From G965215225 sp965215225 (lineage in GTDB: Bacteria > Pseudomonadota > Gammaproteobacteria > CBDBNL01 > JAAOII01), in the NCBI GenBank assembly GCA_965215225.1, contig OZ244039.1:1116001-1180000 (forward strand): a stretch of 64,000 bases of DNA. Direction: 5' to 3'. A program made the position numbers and the translations under genes. A model generated the notes under the pieces. It was not told where the DNA came from. It searched no databases and saw nothing but the letters and a program-made list of their open reading frames with translations. Below are positions 17,903 through 26,586 of this stretch, piece after piece; position 1 is the stretch's first letter; every line of letters starts with the position of its first letter.

Positions 17903-17930
17903 ATTATAGGTTTGTTATCAAGATTATCAA
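17903..17930 (-). promoter_or_regulatory. Sigma-70-like promoter for DUF1820-galE
   Basis: On the minus strand TTGATA (17925-17930), a 16-base spacer and TATAAT (17903-17908) lie just before the DUF1820 ATG at 17879. This is the best-formed -35/-10 pair I found in the window. Confidence 0.65.
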
Positions 17931-17936
17931 AGTATT

Positions 17937-18830
17937 TTAACCAGTTTGCTGATAGACATTCTTACCTTCTAGTTGGGTTTTGAATTTCTTATGCAGCCAG
18001 AGGTATTGAGTTGGCGCCGTCTGAATCGCCTGGGTGAGAACCTGATTTTGATAGCCAATGGCGTCTTCCATTTTCATCTCAGCAAAATTTGGCAGATGGG
18101 TGAGAGTCATCTTATAGGAGCTGTTCTTCTCTCTGACTATGTGGAGTAGCAGGACCTCGGCTTTCATTATCTTGCTCCATCGCCAAGCGATATTATGGGA
18201 TGCGGCCTGAGTGGCAAAAAAATCTGTCCAAAGGGAATGTTTCTTTCCTATATCCTGGTCAATGGATAGCCAAAAGATAGCTTGATGCTTAAGGATCTTC
18301 CTTATTGCCATGGTATCCTTGCTCGAAATCAGCCCAGCCAGATGCTTGCTTCGTTGGCGGTAGGCAAATCTATTAAATAGGGGATTGGCGTGAACCTTAT
18401 AGCTGGCAACCAGAGGGAAGTGACGAGAGAAAAGTATGAGCCCTGAATCAAGGCAAGAGAAATGACCGCTAATTAATAGGACCTTTCTTTTCTGCCTTAA
18501 AAACTCGACTAGCCTATCCTTTCCTTGCCAGTGGATTTTGATCTTGCTCTTTTCAATATTGCCACACCATGCATAGGCTGTTTCGCAAATACCTAGGCTC
18601 AGCTGTTGGAAATTCTTATATATGAAAAGTTCTTTTTCCCTTTGCTTCATTTCAGGGAAGCATAGGGATAGATTAGTCCTTGCTATATGACGATGCCGCC
18701 TAGACAGAAGATAGCTAAGGATACCAAGGCAATGGCTAAGAAAGATTCGCAACCAACTGGGCGATTTCCCTATTAACCAGATACAAGCTATACTAACTCG
18801 GGCTAAGAGCCTGCTTGGCTTTTTCTTCAT
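17937..18830 (-). CDS. Lipid A biosynthesis acyltransferase (LpxL/HtrB family)
   Basis: A 297-residue inner-membrane acyltransferase. The HX4D active site is 'GHFSCLD', with the early 'RRHRHIARTNLSLCFPE' signature and late 'APTQYLWLHKKFK', all typical of LpxL/LpxM enzymes that add secondary acyl chains to Kdo2-lipid A. Which position or chain it uses cannot be told. It lies directly after a DegT aminotransferase and the lpxA-lpxB genes, so it is the end of the lipid A block. Confidence 0.88.
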   Translation of the reverse strand: MKKKPSRLLARVSIACIWLIGKSPSWLRIFLSHCLGILSYLLSRRHRHIARTNLSLCFPEMKQREKELFIYKNFQQLSLGICETAYAWCGNIEKSKIKIHWQGKDRLVEFLRQKRKVLLISGHFSCLDSGLILFSRHFPLVASYKVHANPLFNRFAYRQRSKHLAGLISSKDTMAIRKILKHQAIFWLSIDQDIGKKHSLWTDFFATQAASHNIAWRWSKIMKAEVLLLHIVREKNSSYKMTLTHLPNFAEMKMEDAIGYQNQVLTQAIQTAPTQYLWLHKKFKTQLEGKNVYQQTG

Positions 18831-19919
18831 TCAGCCTAGCCGACTGAGATGATAGCTAATCTTTTCCTGCTCGCTTTCAGTTAGAAAGGCATGGATTGGA
18901 ATGCTGAATATCCGCCTGCTCGCCTCTTCGCTATTTGGCAAAGGGGTATAGTAATCTGAGTAGGCCCTATGCAAATGTAAGGGCTTGGGATAATAGATGG
19001 CAGTGGGAATGCCCTCTGCTTTAAGTTGATTCACAATTTGATCTCGCATCCCGGCTGGGGCATAGATGCTATATTGGGCATAGATAGATTGATTTTCATT
19101 CCGAATCGATAAAGGTTCTAATGAGGTGTCTGCTAGGACTTTGTCATAATGAGCTGCCAATTCGCATCTTCTCTTTATCTCTTCTTCGTAGTGTCTAAGC
19201 TTCACTCTCAACAGGGCTGCTTGAATAGTATCCATCCGAGCATTAATGCCGATATATTGGTATTCGTATTGTTTAGCCTGACCATGATTGATGAGCTGTC
19301 TTATTCTAGTAGCGGCTTGATTGTCATTGGTAAAGACAGCACCACCATCGCCATAACAGCCCAAAGGCTTGGCGGGATAGAAGCTAGTGCAGCCATAGGG
19401 ACTCAGATTACAAGAATAGCTATCTTTATATTTGGCACCAAAACTTTGCGCAGCATCCTCTATTAGGGTCAGATGATGATGGCGAGCAATAGATTGGATT
19501 TCATTCATAGCTGGGGTCTGGCCAAAAAGAGATACGGGTATGATTGCGCGCGTCTTGTCATTGATGGCAGCCTCAATCAGATTGGGGTCTAATAGACCAG
19601 TTTCTAGTTCAATATCAACAAAGACTGGCTTGGCGCCTAATAGAACCGGAATCTCAGCGGTTGCAACAAAGGTAAAGGCTGGTAGGATGATTTCATCGCC
19701 GGCTTTGATATCTGCATCCAAGAGCGAAAGCAGTAGTGCATCTGTCCCGCTTGAACAACAGATGGCATTCTTAGCACCACAGAAAGAAGCCAACTCCGCT
19801 TCAAGCTGCGCTATTTCTTGCCCACCAATAAACTGGCCGCTAGTTAAGACTCGCTGCACTGCTTTATCTAGTTCTTGTTTATAGGATTTATATTGAGCCC
19901 TTAGGTTAATCAATTGCAT
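18831..19919 (-). CDS. DegT/DnrJ/EryC1 aminotransferase, candidate GnnB-like nucleotide-sugar transaminase
   Basis: A 362-residue PLP-dependent sugar aminotransferase. The PLP lysine is in 'SFYPAKPLGCYGDGG', with 'CSSGTDALLLSL' and 'IEDAAQSFGA' as further cofactor contacts. The start at 19919 ('MQLINLRAQY') lies 7 bases after the lpxB stop; the longer frame to 19976 would overlap lpxB. The position between lpxB and an LpxL-like gene recalls GnnB, which makes the 3-amino sugar used for amide-linked lipid A in Acidithiobacillus and Leptospira. The partner oxidoreductase GnnA is not seen here, so this role is inference. Confidence 0.85.
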   Translation of the reverse strand: MQLINLRAQYKSYKQELDKAVQRVLTSGQFIGGQEIAQLEAELASFCGAKNAICCSSGTDALLLSLLDADIKAGDEIILPAFTFVATAEIPVLLGAKPVFVDIELETGLLDPNLIEAAINDKTRAIIPVSLFGQTPAMNEIQSIARHHHLTLIEDAAQSFGAKYKDSYSCNLSPYGCTSFYPAKPLGCYGDGGAVFTNDNQAATRIRQLINHGQAKQYEYQYIGINARMDTIQAALLRVKLRHYEEEIKRRCELAAHYDKVLADTSLEPLSIRNENQSIYAQYSIYAPAGMRDQIVNQLKAEGIPTAIYYPKPLHLHRAYSDYYTPLPNSEEASRRIFSIPIHAFLTESEQEKISYHLSRLG

Positions 19920-19926
19920 TTTGGCT

Positions 19927-21072
19927 TTAATGGATTGATAGATTGCTGATAGCTTGGGCGGCTTGGGCGGCCGCATTTTTGCGTAGCTTCAGATGAATTT
20001 TGTTATATTCTTGTTTCAGGTGAGAGGGGAGCCCAGCCAATATTTTTAATAGGGCAGGTGCTAGTAGATTGGGATTGGCGTCTTGTTGAATATACTCTTC
20101 AACAAGAGAGCCCCCAAATAGCCAGTTGGGTTGGGATATGTAATCTAGTTTAATCATCCGCGCCAAAATCCAATAGCTCAGAGCGGACGTTTTATAGGCT
20201 ACTACCATAGGGCGTTTTAGTAGCAGGCATTCTAAACTGGCGGTTCCGGATGCCAAGAGGACTGCATCAGCGGCTGCCATGACTCTATGACTGTCATTGA
20301 CTATAAGATGAAAGTTGTCTGAAATTGGTAGCCGACTCTCGATATAGTTGCGGTGGCTATTATTGGTGACCGCGACTAGAAATTGGAGGTTGGGCTTTTG
20401 CCTTAGGCATTGTTGCGCGGTCTGAATGAAGATCTCGGCTAGGTAGTTCAGCTCACTAGTTCGGCTTCCCGGCAAAAGAGCGGCATATTCTCCTTCGAGC
20501 CCTATTGAGCTATGTCTCTTGCCGAGTTGTCGCCGCGCTTCTTGTTTGTCATTGTCAAGCTTAATGCTATCTGCCAATGGATGACCTATATAAACAGCGG
20601 CTATATCTTCTTGGTGATAATATTTGGTTTCAAAAGGATATAGGCATAAGACCAAATCGGCGGCTCGCTTTATCTTTTTGATGCGATTGGGGCGCCAAGC
20701 CCATATGGTAGGGCTTACATAGTGAACAGTTCTAATTGAATGACGTCTTAATTCTTCCTCCAGGCCTAGATTGAAGTCAGGGGCGTCTATACCTATGAAG
20801 ATGTCTGCCTTGGCGCGTAATATCAAGGATTTAAGCTGGCGGCGGGCATGCCATAGTTGGGGTAATTTAATGAGGGTTTCAGTGATTCCCAAAGTGGTTA
20901 GCTTTTCTAGTGGGAAATAGGAATTTAAACCTTGCTCTTGCATTCTTTGGCCGCCGACGCCACAAAAGTTGGCTTGGGGGAGGGTCTTTTTTAATTCTTT
21001 GATTAGCTCGCCACCCAAATAGTCACCGGATTCTTCACATGCTACCAGGGCAATTGTTAATTGCTCAGCCAT
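19927..21072 (-). CDS. lpxB: Lipid-A-disaccharide synthase
   Basis: The 381-residue GT-B glycosyltransferase LpxB joins UDP-2,3-diacylglucosamine and lipid X. Hallmarks are 'ACEESGDYLGGELI', 'FCGVGGQRM', 'GIDAPDFNL', 'SPTIWAWRPNRI' and 'LPGSRTSEL'. Length matches the family. It directly follows lpxA with no intergenic bases. Confidence 0.96.
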   Translation of the reverse strand: MAEQLTIALVACEESGDYLGGELIKELKKTLPQANFCGVGGQRMQEQGLNSYFPLEKLTTLGITETLIKLPQLWHARRQLKSLILRAKADIFIGIDAPDFNLGLEEELRRHSIRTVHYVSPTIWAWRPNRIKKIKRAADLVLCLYPFETKYYHQEDIAAVYIGHPLADSIKLDNDKQEARRQLGKRHSSIGLEGEYAALLPGSRTSELNYLAEIFIQTAQQCLRQKPNLQFLVAVTNNSHRNYIESRLPISDNFHLIVNDSHRVMAAADAVLLASGTASLECLLLKRPMVVAYKTSALSYWILARMIKLDYISQPNWLFGGSLVEEYIQQDANPNLLAPALLKILAGLPSHLKQEYNKIHLKLRKNAAAQAAQAISNLSIH

Positions 21073-21858
21073 CTAGCGGACTATGCCTCGGCGAGAAGAT
21101 TGAATGAATTGAGTAAAGAGGTTAACTTCGGCGCTATTATGTTGTAAGGAAAATGCTTCAAGTCTTTTTAAGGCTTCATGGGGACTTAGCCGATTGCGGT
21201 AATAGAGGCTATAGGCTCTTTTCAATAGCTTGATGGTTTCAGGAGAAAATCCCTGTCTGGTTAAGCCGACTATATTTAACCCATAGACTCTGTGGTTATT
21301 GCCGGCGCTTAGAGTGAAAGGGGGAGTGTCTTTTACTACCATAGCACAGCGGCCGATGAAAGCATGGTCGCCAATACGGCAATATTGATGTATCCCAGTA
21401 TGACCGCCAAGGGTGATATTGTTCCCTAGTTCAACATGACCTCCTAAGGAGCTATTGTTGGCTATCACATTATTATTCCCCACTATACAGTCATGGGCAA
21501 TATGGACATTAACAAGAAAGAAGTTGCTGTTTCCTATTCTGGTGATTCCGTTTCCTTGTCTTGTGCCGCGATGAGCCGTGCAGCTTTCGCGAAATACATT
21601 ATTGTCTCCTATGACAAGTTCGGTTCTTTCGTTGCGATAACCAAGATGTTGGCAGTCCTCACCTATACTACAAAATTGAAATATCCTATTATTCTTGCCT
21701 ATGCGAGTTGGCCCTTTAATGACTGAGAGGGGGCCTATTTCGCAATTATCACCTATTTCAACCTCTTCGCCTATGTAGCTATAGGGCTTTATGGTTGTGT
21801 TGGGATGGATTTTTGCCGATGAGGCAATGATCGCAGTAGGGTGAATGGAGCCACTCAT
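21073..21858 (-). CDS. lpxA: UDP-N-acetylglucosamine acyltransferase
   Basis: A 261-residue left-handed beta-helix enzyme with hexapeptide repeats throughout the first 180 residues, 'IHPTAIIASSAKI' at the start, 'HIAHDCIVGNNN' around the catalytic histidine and 'NIVGLTRQGFS' leading into the C-terminal helices. LpxA puts the first acyl chain on UDP-GlcNAc. With a DegT aminotransferase two genes on, an amino-sugar acceptor is conceivable. Confidence 0.96.
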   Translation of the reverse strand: MSGSIHPTAIIASSAKIHPNTTIKPYSYIGEEVEIGDNCEIGPLSVIKGPTRIGKNNRIFQFCSIGEDCQHLGYRNERTELVIGDNNVFRESCTAHRGTRQGNGITRIGNSNFFLVNVHIAHDCIVGNNNVIANNSSLGGHVELGNNITLGGHTGIHQYCRIGDHAFIGRCAMVVKDTPPFTLSAGNNHRVYGLNIVGLTRQGFSPETIKLLKRAYSLYYRNRLSPHEALKRLEAFSLQHNSAEVNLFTQFIQSSRRGIVR

Positions 21859-21866
21859 TGGGATAC

Positions 21867-22328
21867 TTAACTATTGGCGAATATCTGGTCTTTGTTTCCT
21901 CCTTTGCAAAATATGATGGCTTCACAAGCAACCTGGTCCTTAACTATTGCCAAGGCTTCATATTTCCAAATACCTCTCTTTTCTTTAAGGACTTTGACTT
22001 TGAAACAGATGGAATCGCCCGGGAAGATGGGCTTTTTATAGCGAACTCGCTCGGCCGCGACTAAAAGATAGACAATATTTTCAATCGAATCCAATCCTAT
22101 ACTCTTAGAGCTAAGTATGCCAGCAGCCTGAGCCATTCCCTCTAGGGTAATCACGCCGGGCATGATGGACATACTTGGAAAGTGACCTAAGAAATAGTGC
22201 TCATTATAGGTTACATTCTTATGAGCAATAATGTGAGAATAGGCTTCAAGTTCTTCAACCCAATCAATTAATAAAAAAGGGTAACGATGGGGGAGATATT
22301 TTTTTATCTCTTCAATAGACATTTTCAT
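21867..22328 (-). CDS. fabZ: 3-hydroxyacyl-ACP dehydratase FabZ
   Basis: A 153-residue hot-dog-fold dehydratase with the active-site histidine in 'LPHRYPFLLID' and the catalytic glutamate in 'VITLEGMAQAAG'; 'LGHFPSMSIMPG' is also typical. It dehydrates 3-hydroxyacyl-ACP in fatty acid synthesis. It lies between skp and lpxA, where lpxD would normally also be found; lpxD is absent. Confidence 0.95.
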   Translation of the reverse strand: MKMSIEEIKKYLPHRYPFLLIDWVEELEAYSHIIAHKNVTYNEHYFLGHFPSMSIMPGVITLEGMAQAAGILSSKSIGLDSIENIVYLLVAAERVRYKKPIFPGDSICFKVKVLKEKRGIWKYEALAIVKDQVACEAIIFCKGGNKDQIFANS

Positions 22329-22333
22329 AGCTA

Positions 22334-22849
22334 TTATTTCCTTTTGTTTAAGAAGTTAATGACATCGGGTGTAATATCAACAACTGCTTTGCCATAAACT
22401 ACTGATTCTTTATTTAGGACTACTTCTAATCCTTTCTCTTTACTAATAGCTTCAATTGCTTCGCGTAAATTTACTCGTTGGGAAGCAAGAAACTCTTGCT
22501 CCTTTTGTTGAATGCTTTGCTGCAGCCCTTGTCCTAGCTGTTGATAATCGAGAATATCTTTTTGTAATTCACCTAGTAACTTTTCTTTGTCTTGGGTACT
22601 CATTATGGCACTGTTCTTATCTAGTTTTTGTTGATTAGTTCTTATTCTGCTTTCTAGTGCCTTGAGCCTTTCAGCATCTTTTTCATAGGCTTTTCGAATC
22701 TTGTCATTTTCTTCTCTTGCTTTCTCACTTGAAAAGACGGCAGCTCGCCAATCTATGACACCTATGGTAGCCTTGACTTCTTGAGCAAATGCTTTGAAAG
22801 TGAAGCATAGACAAAAACAAAGAATTAAAAAGGGAAAACGAGTTCTCAT
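22334..22849 (-). CDS. skp: Periplasmic chaperone Skp/OmpH
   Basis: A 171-residue exported protein: signal peptide to about residue 22 ('LILCFCLCFTFKAFAQE'), then a short beta segment 'IGVIDWRAAVFSSEKA', a long charged coiled-coil tentacle and a C-terminal 'KGLEVVLNKESVVYG'. Skp holds unfolded outer-membrane proteins for BamA. The start at 22849 is chosen because it gives a clean signal peptide; the frame is open to 22897. It lies directly after bamA. Confidence 0.9.
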   Translation of the reverse strand: MRTRFPFLILCFCLCFTFKAFAQEVKATIGVIDWRAAVFSSEKAREENDKIRKAYEKDAERLKALESRIRTNQQKLDKNSAIMSTQDKEKLLGELQKDILDYQQLGQGLQQSIQQKEQEFLASQRVNLREAIEAISKEKGLEVVLNKESVVYGKAVVDITPDVINFLNKRK

Positions 22850-22897
22850 TGAGCTTAATCTATTAAATAAAGAATTTAAGTATAGCATTAATCTCAC

Positions 22898-25246
22898 CTA
22901 AAAGATAGTTCCAATAGTGAATTGAAAGCGATTTATTTGGTCATCTTCTGCTGGATTTAACGGATAGGACCAGACGAAGCTAAGCGGAAAGAACTGAATA
23001 TACCATCTGAGCGTGATGCCCACTGATTGCCTTAGTTGGTCATAGGCAATTGGAATTTCACAATGAGGCTCTTTTATGATACAGTTGGTATTAAAGACAT
23101 TGCCCATATCCCAAAAGAAGCTAGTTCTTAGGCCGCTGACATCGTTCGATAGTCCAGGGACGGGGAAAATGAATTCAGATCTTATGCTAGTAAGGAGATT
23201 ACCGCCAAGGCTGGCGCCGCTACTAACTGGCATGCCATCTTGTCTTATTGAAGAAGTAGGCCCAAGAGAACCACCGCCATAACCGCGCACTGTGGTAACC
23301 CCGCCAGCAAAGTAGTGGCGATAGAAAGGGATAAAGCCAGCTCTATCCCAGATATCAAGGAAAATAGTTCGGAAGCCAAACATCAGCGCCAGCTCATCAA
23401 TATTTTCACTTAGATCCACATAGGTCTTATGATTTAATCCCAGTTCATAATAATCAGGGCGGATCTCGGTGGGGAAATTCAGAGACCCTGACAATCTCAT
23501 ATCATTCCCTGAGGTCGGCTTAAAGCCACGGTTAAGGTTATTGTAGCTATAGGAATTTATGAGGCTAAAGTCAGTATAGGCCTTGCCATACCTAGTAGAG
23601 TAATCAACTATTTCTAATGAAGGATTCTGTCCTGTGACCAGACCTATATTGGCCAGTTGGAAGCCATAGTTTATTCTGCCATTTAATGAAACCGGATAAC
23701 CAAATGAGAGACCAGCAGTGGAACTTTCAAGGGCATAGTTACCTATATCTGCTTCATCAAAATCCTGAATTCTAAATCTGAGGAAGTAGCTGGCACTAAG
23801 ACCATCAAGGGTTAGGAAAGGTTGAGTATATCTGAAATTTAATGCCTGCTGAGTCTCACTATAAATGAAGGAAGAGCTAAAGCTATTCCCAGTGCCATAG
23901 AAATTTCTATCGGCATAATCTAAATTCAAAGCCAAGCCAGTAACATCGTTATAAACCAGTCCGCCTCCTATGTTACCCGAAGGGGCTTCTTTGATAGTGA
24001 TGAGCAGATCCACCTGATCTGGCTGACCGGGGACATTGAGCTTATCCAGTTGGACACTCTCTACATAGGTGATTCTTCTTAACCTAGCCAATGTGATTCT
24101 GATATTGTTTGCCGAATAAGGAGCCCCTTCCATCTGAATAATATGGCGGCGTAAGGCGCTATGAAGCGATTTCTCATTACCTACAAATTGGATGCGGCGG
24201 ACATAGGTCTTTTGTCCTGGCCGAATATAAAAAGTAATATCTAATTGGTTCTGTCCATAGCTATATAGGCTGTTGATTTCAACTAGACCATAGCCTTCTT
24301 CACCAAGCCGCTCTATCATGGCGTTATTGGATGCCTCTATTTCTGCTTGGTTGAACACATCACCAGATTGAATGGTGAGCTGTTCTTTCAGTTCCTCTTC
24401 ATCAACTATGGTATCGCCAGCTAAGCGGATATTATTGACAGTGAATTGGTTTCCTTCGTCAATATCAATATTGATGGCTATGAGGTCCTTGGCGCTGTTA
24501 ATGGTCACTATATTGTTTCTAATCTCTATTCTGGCGAAGCCAGCGTTTAAGTAATGCTGCCGTAAGATATCTAGGTCGGCGGCTAGTTTCTGGCGCGAAT
24601 ACTGGTTCCTAGCTGAGGATCTATTCCATTTGTTCCTCTTTTTAAGAGTCATCAGTTTTTCCAGCTGCTGATTGCTAAAGTGTTTATTGCCTACTATGTT
24701 GATCTGAACTATCTGTGCGGGGCGGCTTTCCTCAACAACTATGGTGAGCACTACTCTATTGCCTTTTAAGGTTTCAGTATTAGTGGATATCTTGGTGCCA
24801 TAACGACCCTGCTCAGCATAGAGCGCGGTTAGTTCGTTGAGAATAAGGTTGAATCTGCTTAGCTGGAGGATTGCTCCTTTCTTAATGCCGTTCAGATTTA
24901 ATGCATCTAAGAATTGCTCTGTTTTTATTAGTCTATTTCCTTCAATAATAATGTCTTCAACTGAGGGTCTTTCATCCACTGAGATGATCAGAGTGGTATC
25001 CTGTCGTTGAACCGAGACATTGTTAAAGAAGCCAGTGGCAAAGATATCTTTAATTGCTTGGGCAATGTCCTGTTCAGTCACTAGCTGGTTGGCTTCTAAT
25101 TGAGTCACACTGAGCAGTCTGCCATAGGTTACTCTTTGAAGTCCTTTGGCTTCAATCTTATCAACAAAGAATTCAGCCGCATGAAGATTTTGACAGAGTA
25201 GAAACAGTAATAGGCTATAGCATTTAAGATGGCGACAGAAATTCAT
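22898..25246 (-). CDS. bamA: Outer membrane protein assembly factor BamA
   Basis: A 782-residue Omp85 protein with a signal peptide (about 1-23), five POTRA domains (about 25-410) and a 16-strand barrel. 'GVTTVRGYGGGSLGP' is the conserved VRGF/Y loop-6 motif, and the last residues 'RFQFTIGTIF' form a typical barrel C-terminal strand with terminal Phe. It inserts beta-barrel proteins into the outer membrane. Slightly shorter than E. coli BamA (810). Confidence 0.97.
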   Translation of the reverse strand: MNFCRHLKCYSLLLFLLCQNLHAAEFFVDKIEAKGLQRVTYGRLLSVTQLEANQLVTEQDIAQAIKDIFATGFFNNVSVQRQDTTLIISVDERPSVEDIIIEGNRLIKTEQFLDALNLNGIKKGAILQLSRFNLILNELTALYAEQGRYGTKISTNTETLKGNRVVLTIVVEESRPAQIVQINIVGNKHFSNQQLEKLMTLKKRNKWNRSSARNQYSRQKLAADLDILRQHYLNAGFARIEIRNNIVTINSAKDLIAINIDIDEGNQFTVNNIRLAGDTIVDEEELKEQLTIQSGDVFNQAEIEASNNAMIERLGEEGYGLVEINSLYSYGQNQLDITFYIRPGQKTYVRRIQFVGNEKSLHSALRRHIIQMEGAPYSANNIRITLARLRRITYVESVQLDKLNVPGQPDQVDLLITIKEAPSGNIGGGLVYNDVTGLALNLDYADRNFYGTGNSFSSSFIYSETQQALNFRYTQPFLTLDGLSASYFLRFRIQDFDEADIGNYALESSTAGLSFGYPVSLNGRINYGFQLANIGLVTGQNPSLEIVDYSTRYGKAYTDFSLINSYSYNNLNRGFKPTSGNDMRLSGSLNFPTEIRPDYYELGLNHKTYVDLSENIDELALMFGFRTIFLDIWDRAGFIPFYRHYFAGGVTTVRGYGGGSLGPTSSIRQDGMPVSSGASLGGNLLTSIRSEFIFPVPGLSNDVSGLRTSFFWDMGNVFNTNCIIKEPHCEIPIAYDQLRQSVGITLRWYIQFFPLSFVWSYPLNPAEDDQINRFQFTIGTIF

Positions 25247-25254
25247 CTTGAACC

Positions 25255-26586
25255 CTATAGCAGACGAAGAATGTCGTTGAAGGTGACGAAAATAAAAAGG
25301 GAGAGGAGGAAAATAGTTCCTATAGCCAGATAGTATTTCTGAAATCTGGTCGAAATCGGGCTACCTTTTATTGCTTCAATGAGATAGAGGAGCAGATGGC
25401 CACCATCTAATATTGGCACTGGAAGTAAATTAAAGAAGAATAGGCTGATGCTGATAAAGGATAGGAGAAAGACAAAGTCTTGAATACCGCTTCGGGCAGA
25501 GTCACTAGTATATTTGACTATGCTGACCGGACCAGAAAGGCTCTCAATACTGAGGTCGCCACTCAATAAAGAGACGAAGCTATTAAAGACTAGAGTCAGA
25601 CTCTGGAAGGTCTTTTGTCCTGCTATTTGCCAGACATTAGTAATGGAATAGCGATGAACACGAATGTGCTCATCTCCTAAATCTACCTGAGCTGCGCCTA
25701 TACCGGCGAATCCCTGTTGGGGGCTTCTCTCTTGGGGAATAAGAACAATAGCCACTTCTCTATCACCTCGCTTGATAACTAGATCCAAGGGTCTATTTGG
25801 CGATTGAACAATTTGCTCGGTGAGCTGAGACCAGTTTTCAATAGGTTGATTATTGACTGAAAGAACCTGATCGCCTTCTTGTAGTCCGCTGATTGCAGCC
25901 GGCGAATCTGGCAGAACTGTTCCTATTATGGCGGGAACCTCAGGGAGGAGAGGAGTAAAGCCGACCATGTCAAAGAGGGATTGTTGCTCTAATCCACCGA
26001 GACTAAGATCCCCTAGGTCTATATAGCTTGGGCGTAAAGCACCTCTTTCACCTCTTAGTTCTATGGGGAGCTGTGAGCGACCTAGGTTTGCTACTAGATT
26101 GAGAGTCGCCTCTTGCCAGGTATATATCTCAGTGTTATCAATGGCAGTGATTTCATCTCCGGTTCGGACGCCAGCTGAGGCAGCGGGCGAGGGAGTTCTT
26201 ACCTCACCTATGATGGGTTTTAGTCCCTGGACACCATAGAGGTTAAGAAAGACGAACAAGAGATAGGTTAGCAGGAGATTAGCTAGAGGGCCGGCGGCAA
26301 CTACTGCTGTTCTCACTCTTAGGGGTTTGGTAGTAAAGCAGTTATCTTGCTGGTCGGGGCTGACTTGAGAAGGCTCGGCAAACTTGACATAGCCGCCAAG
26401 GAGAATAGGGCAGAGAATAAATTCAGTGCCCTGTCTATCTTGCCATCCTATTAGCTTGGGGCCAAATCCAATTGAAAAGCGGTGAACCGCGATATTAAAG
26501 TAGCGGGCCGTGATGAAATGACCAAATTCGTGAACCAAAATAAGAAGGCTGATTCCAATAAGGGCGATAATAATGTTTGCTATCAT
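25255..26586 (-). CDS. rseP: Site-2 protease RseP
   Basis: A 443-residue membrane metalloprotease. The zinc motif 'HEFGHF' lies in the first helix and the second ligand motif 'LLPVPILDGGH' near the C-terminus, with two PDZ domains between (about 110-300, 'GVRTGDEI' and 'GLQEGDQV'). RseP cleaves anti-sigma-E and cleared signal peptides. Its start overlaps the dxr stop by 4 bases, and bamA follows after 8 bases. Confidence 0.96.
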   Translation of the reverse strand: MIANIIIALIGISLLILVHEFGHFITARYFNIAVHRFSIGFGPKLIGWQDRQGTEFILCPILLGGYVKFAEPSQVSPDQQDNCFTTKPLRVRTAVVAAGPLANLLLTYLLFVFLNLYGVQGLKPIIGEVRTPSPAASAGVRTGDEITAIDNTEIYTWQEATLNLVANLGRSQLPIELRGERGALRPSYIDLGDLSLGGLEQQSLFDMVGFTPLLPEVPAIIGTVLPDSPAAISGLQEGDQVLSVNNQPIENWSQLTEQIVQSPNRPLDLVIKRGDREVAIVLIPQERSPQQGFAGIGAAQVDLGDEHIRVHRYSITNVWQIAGQKTFQSLTLVFNSFVSLLSGDLSIESLSGPVSIVKYTSDSARSGIQDFVFLLSFISISLFFFNLLPVPILDGGHLLLYLIEAIKGSPISTRFQKYYLAIGTIFLLSLFIFVTFNDILRLL

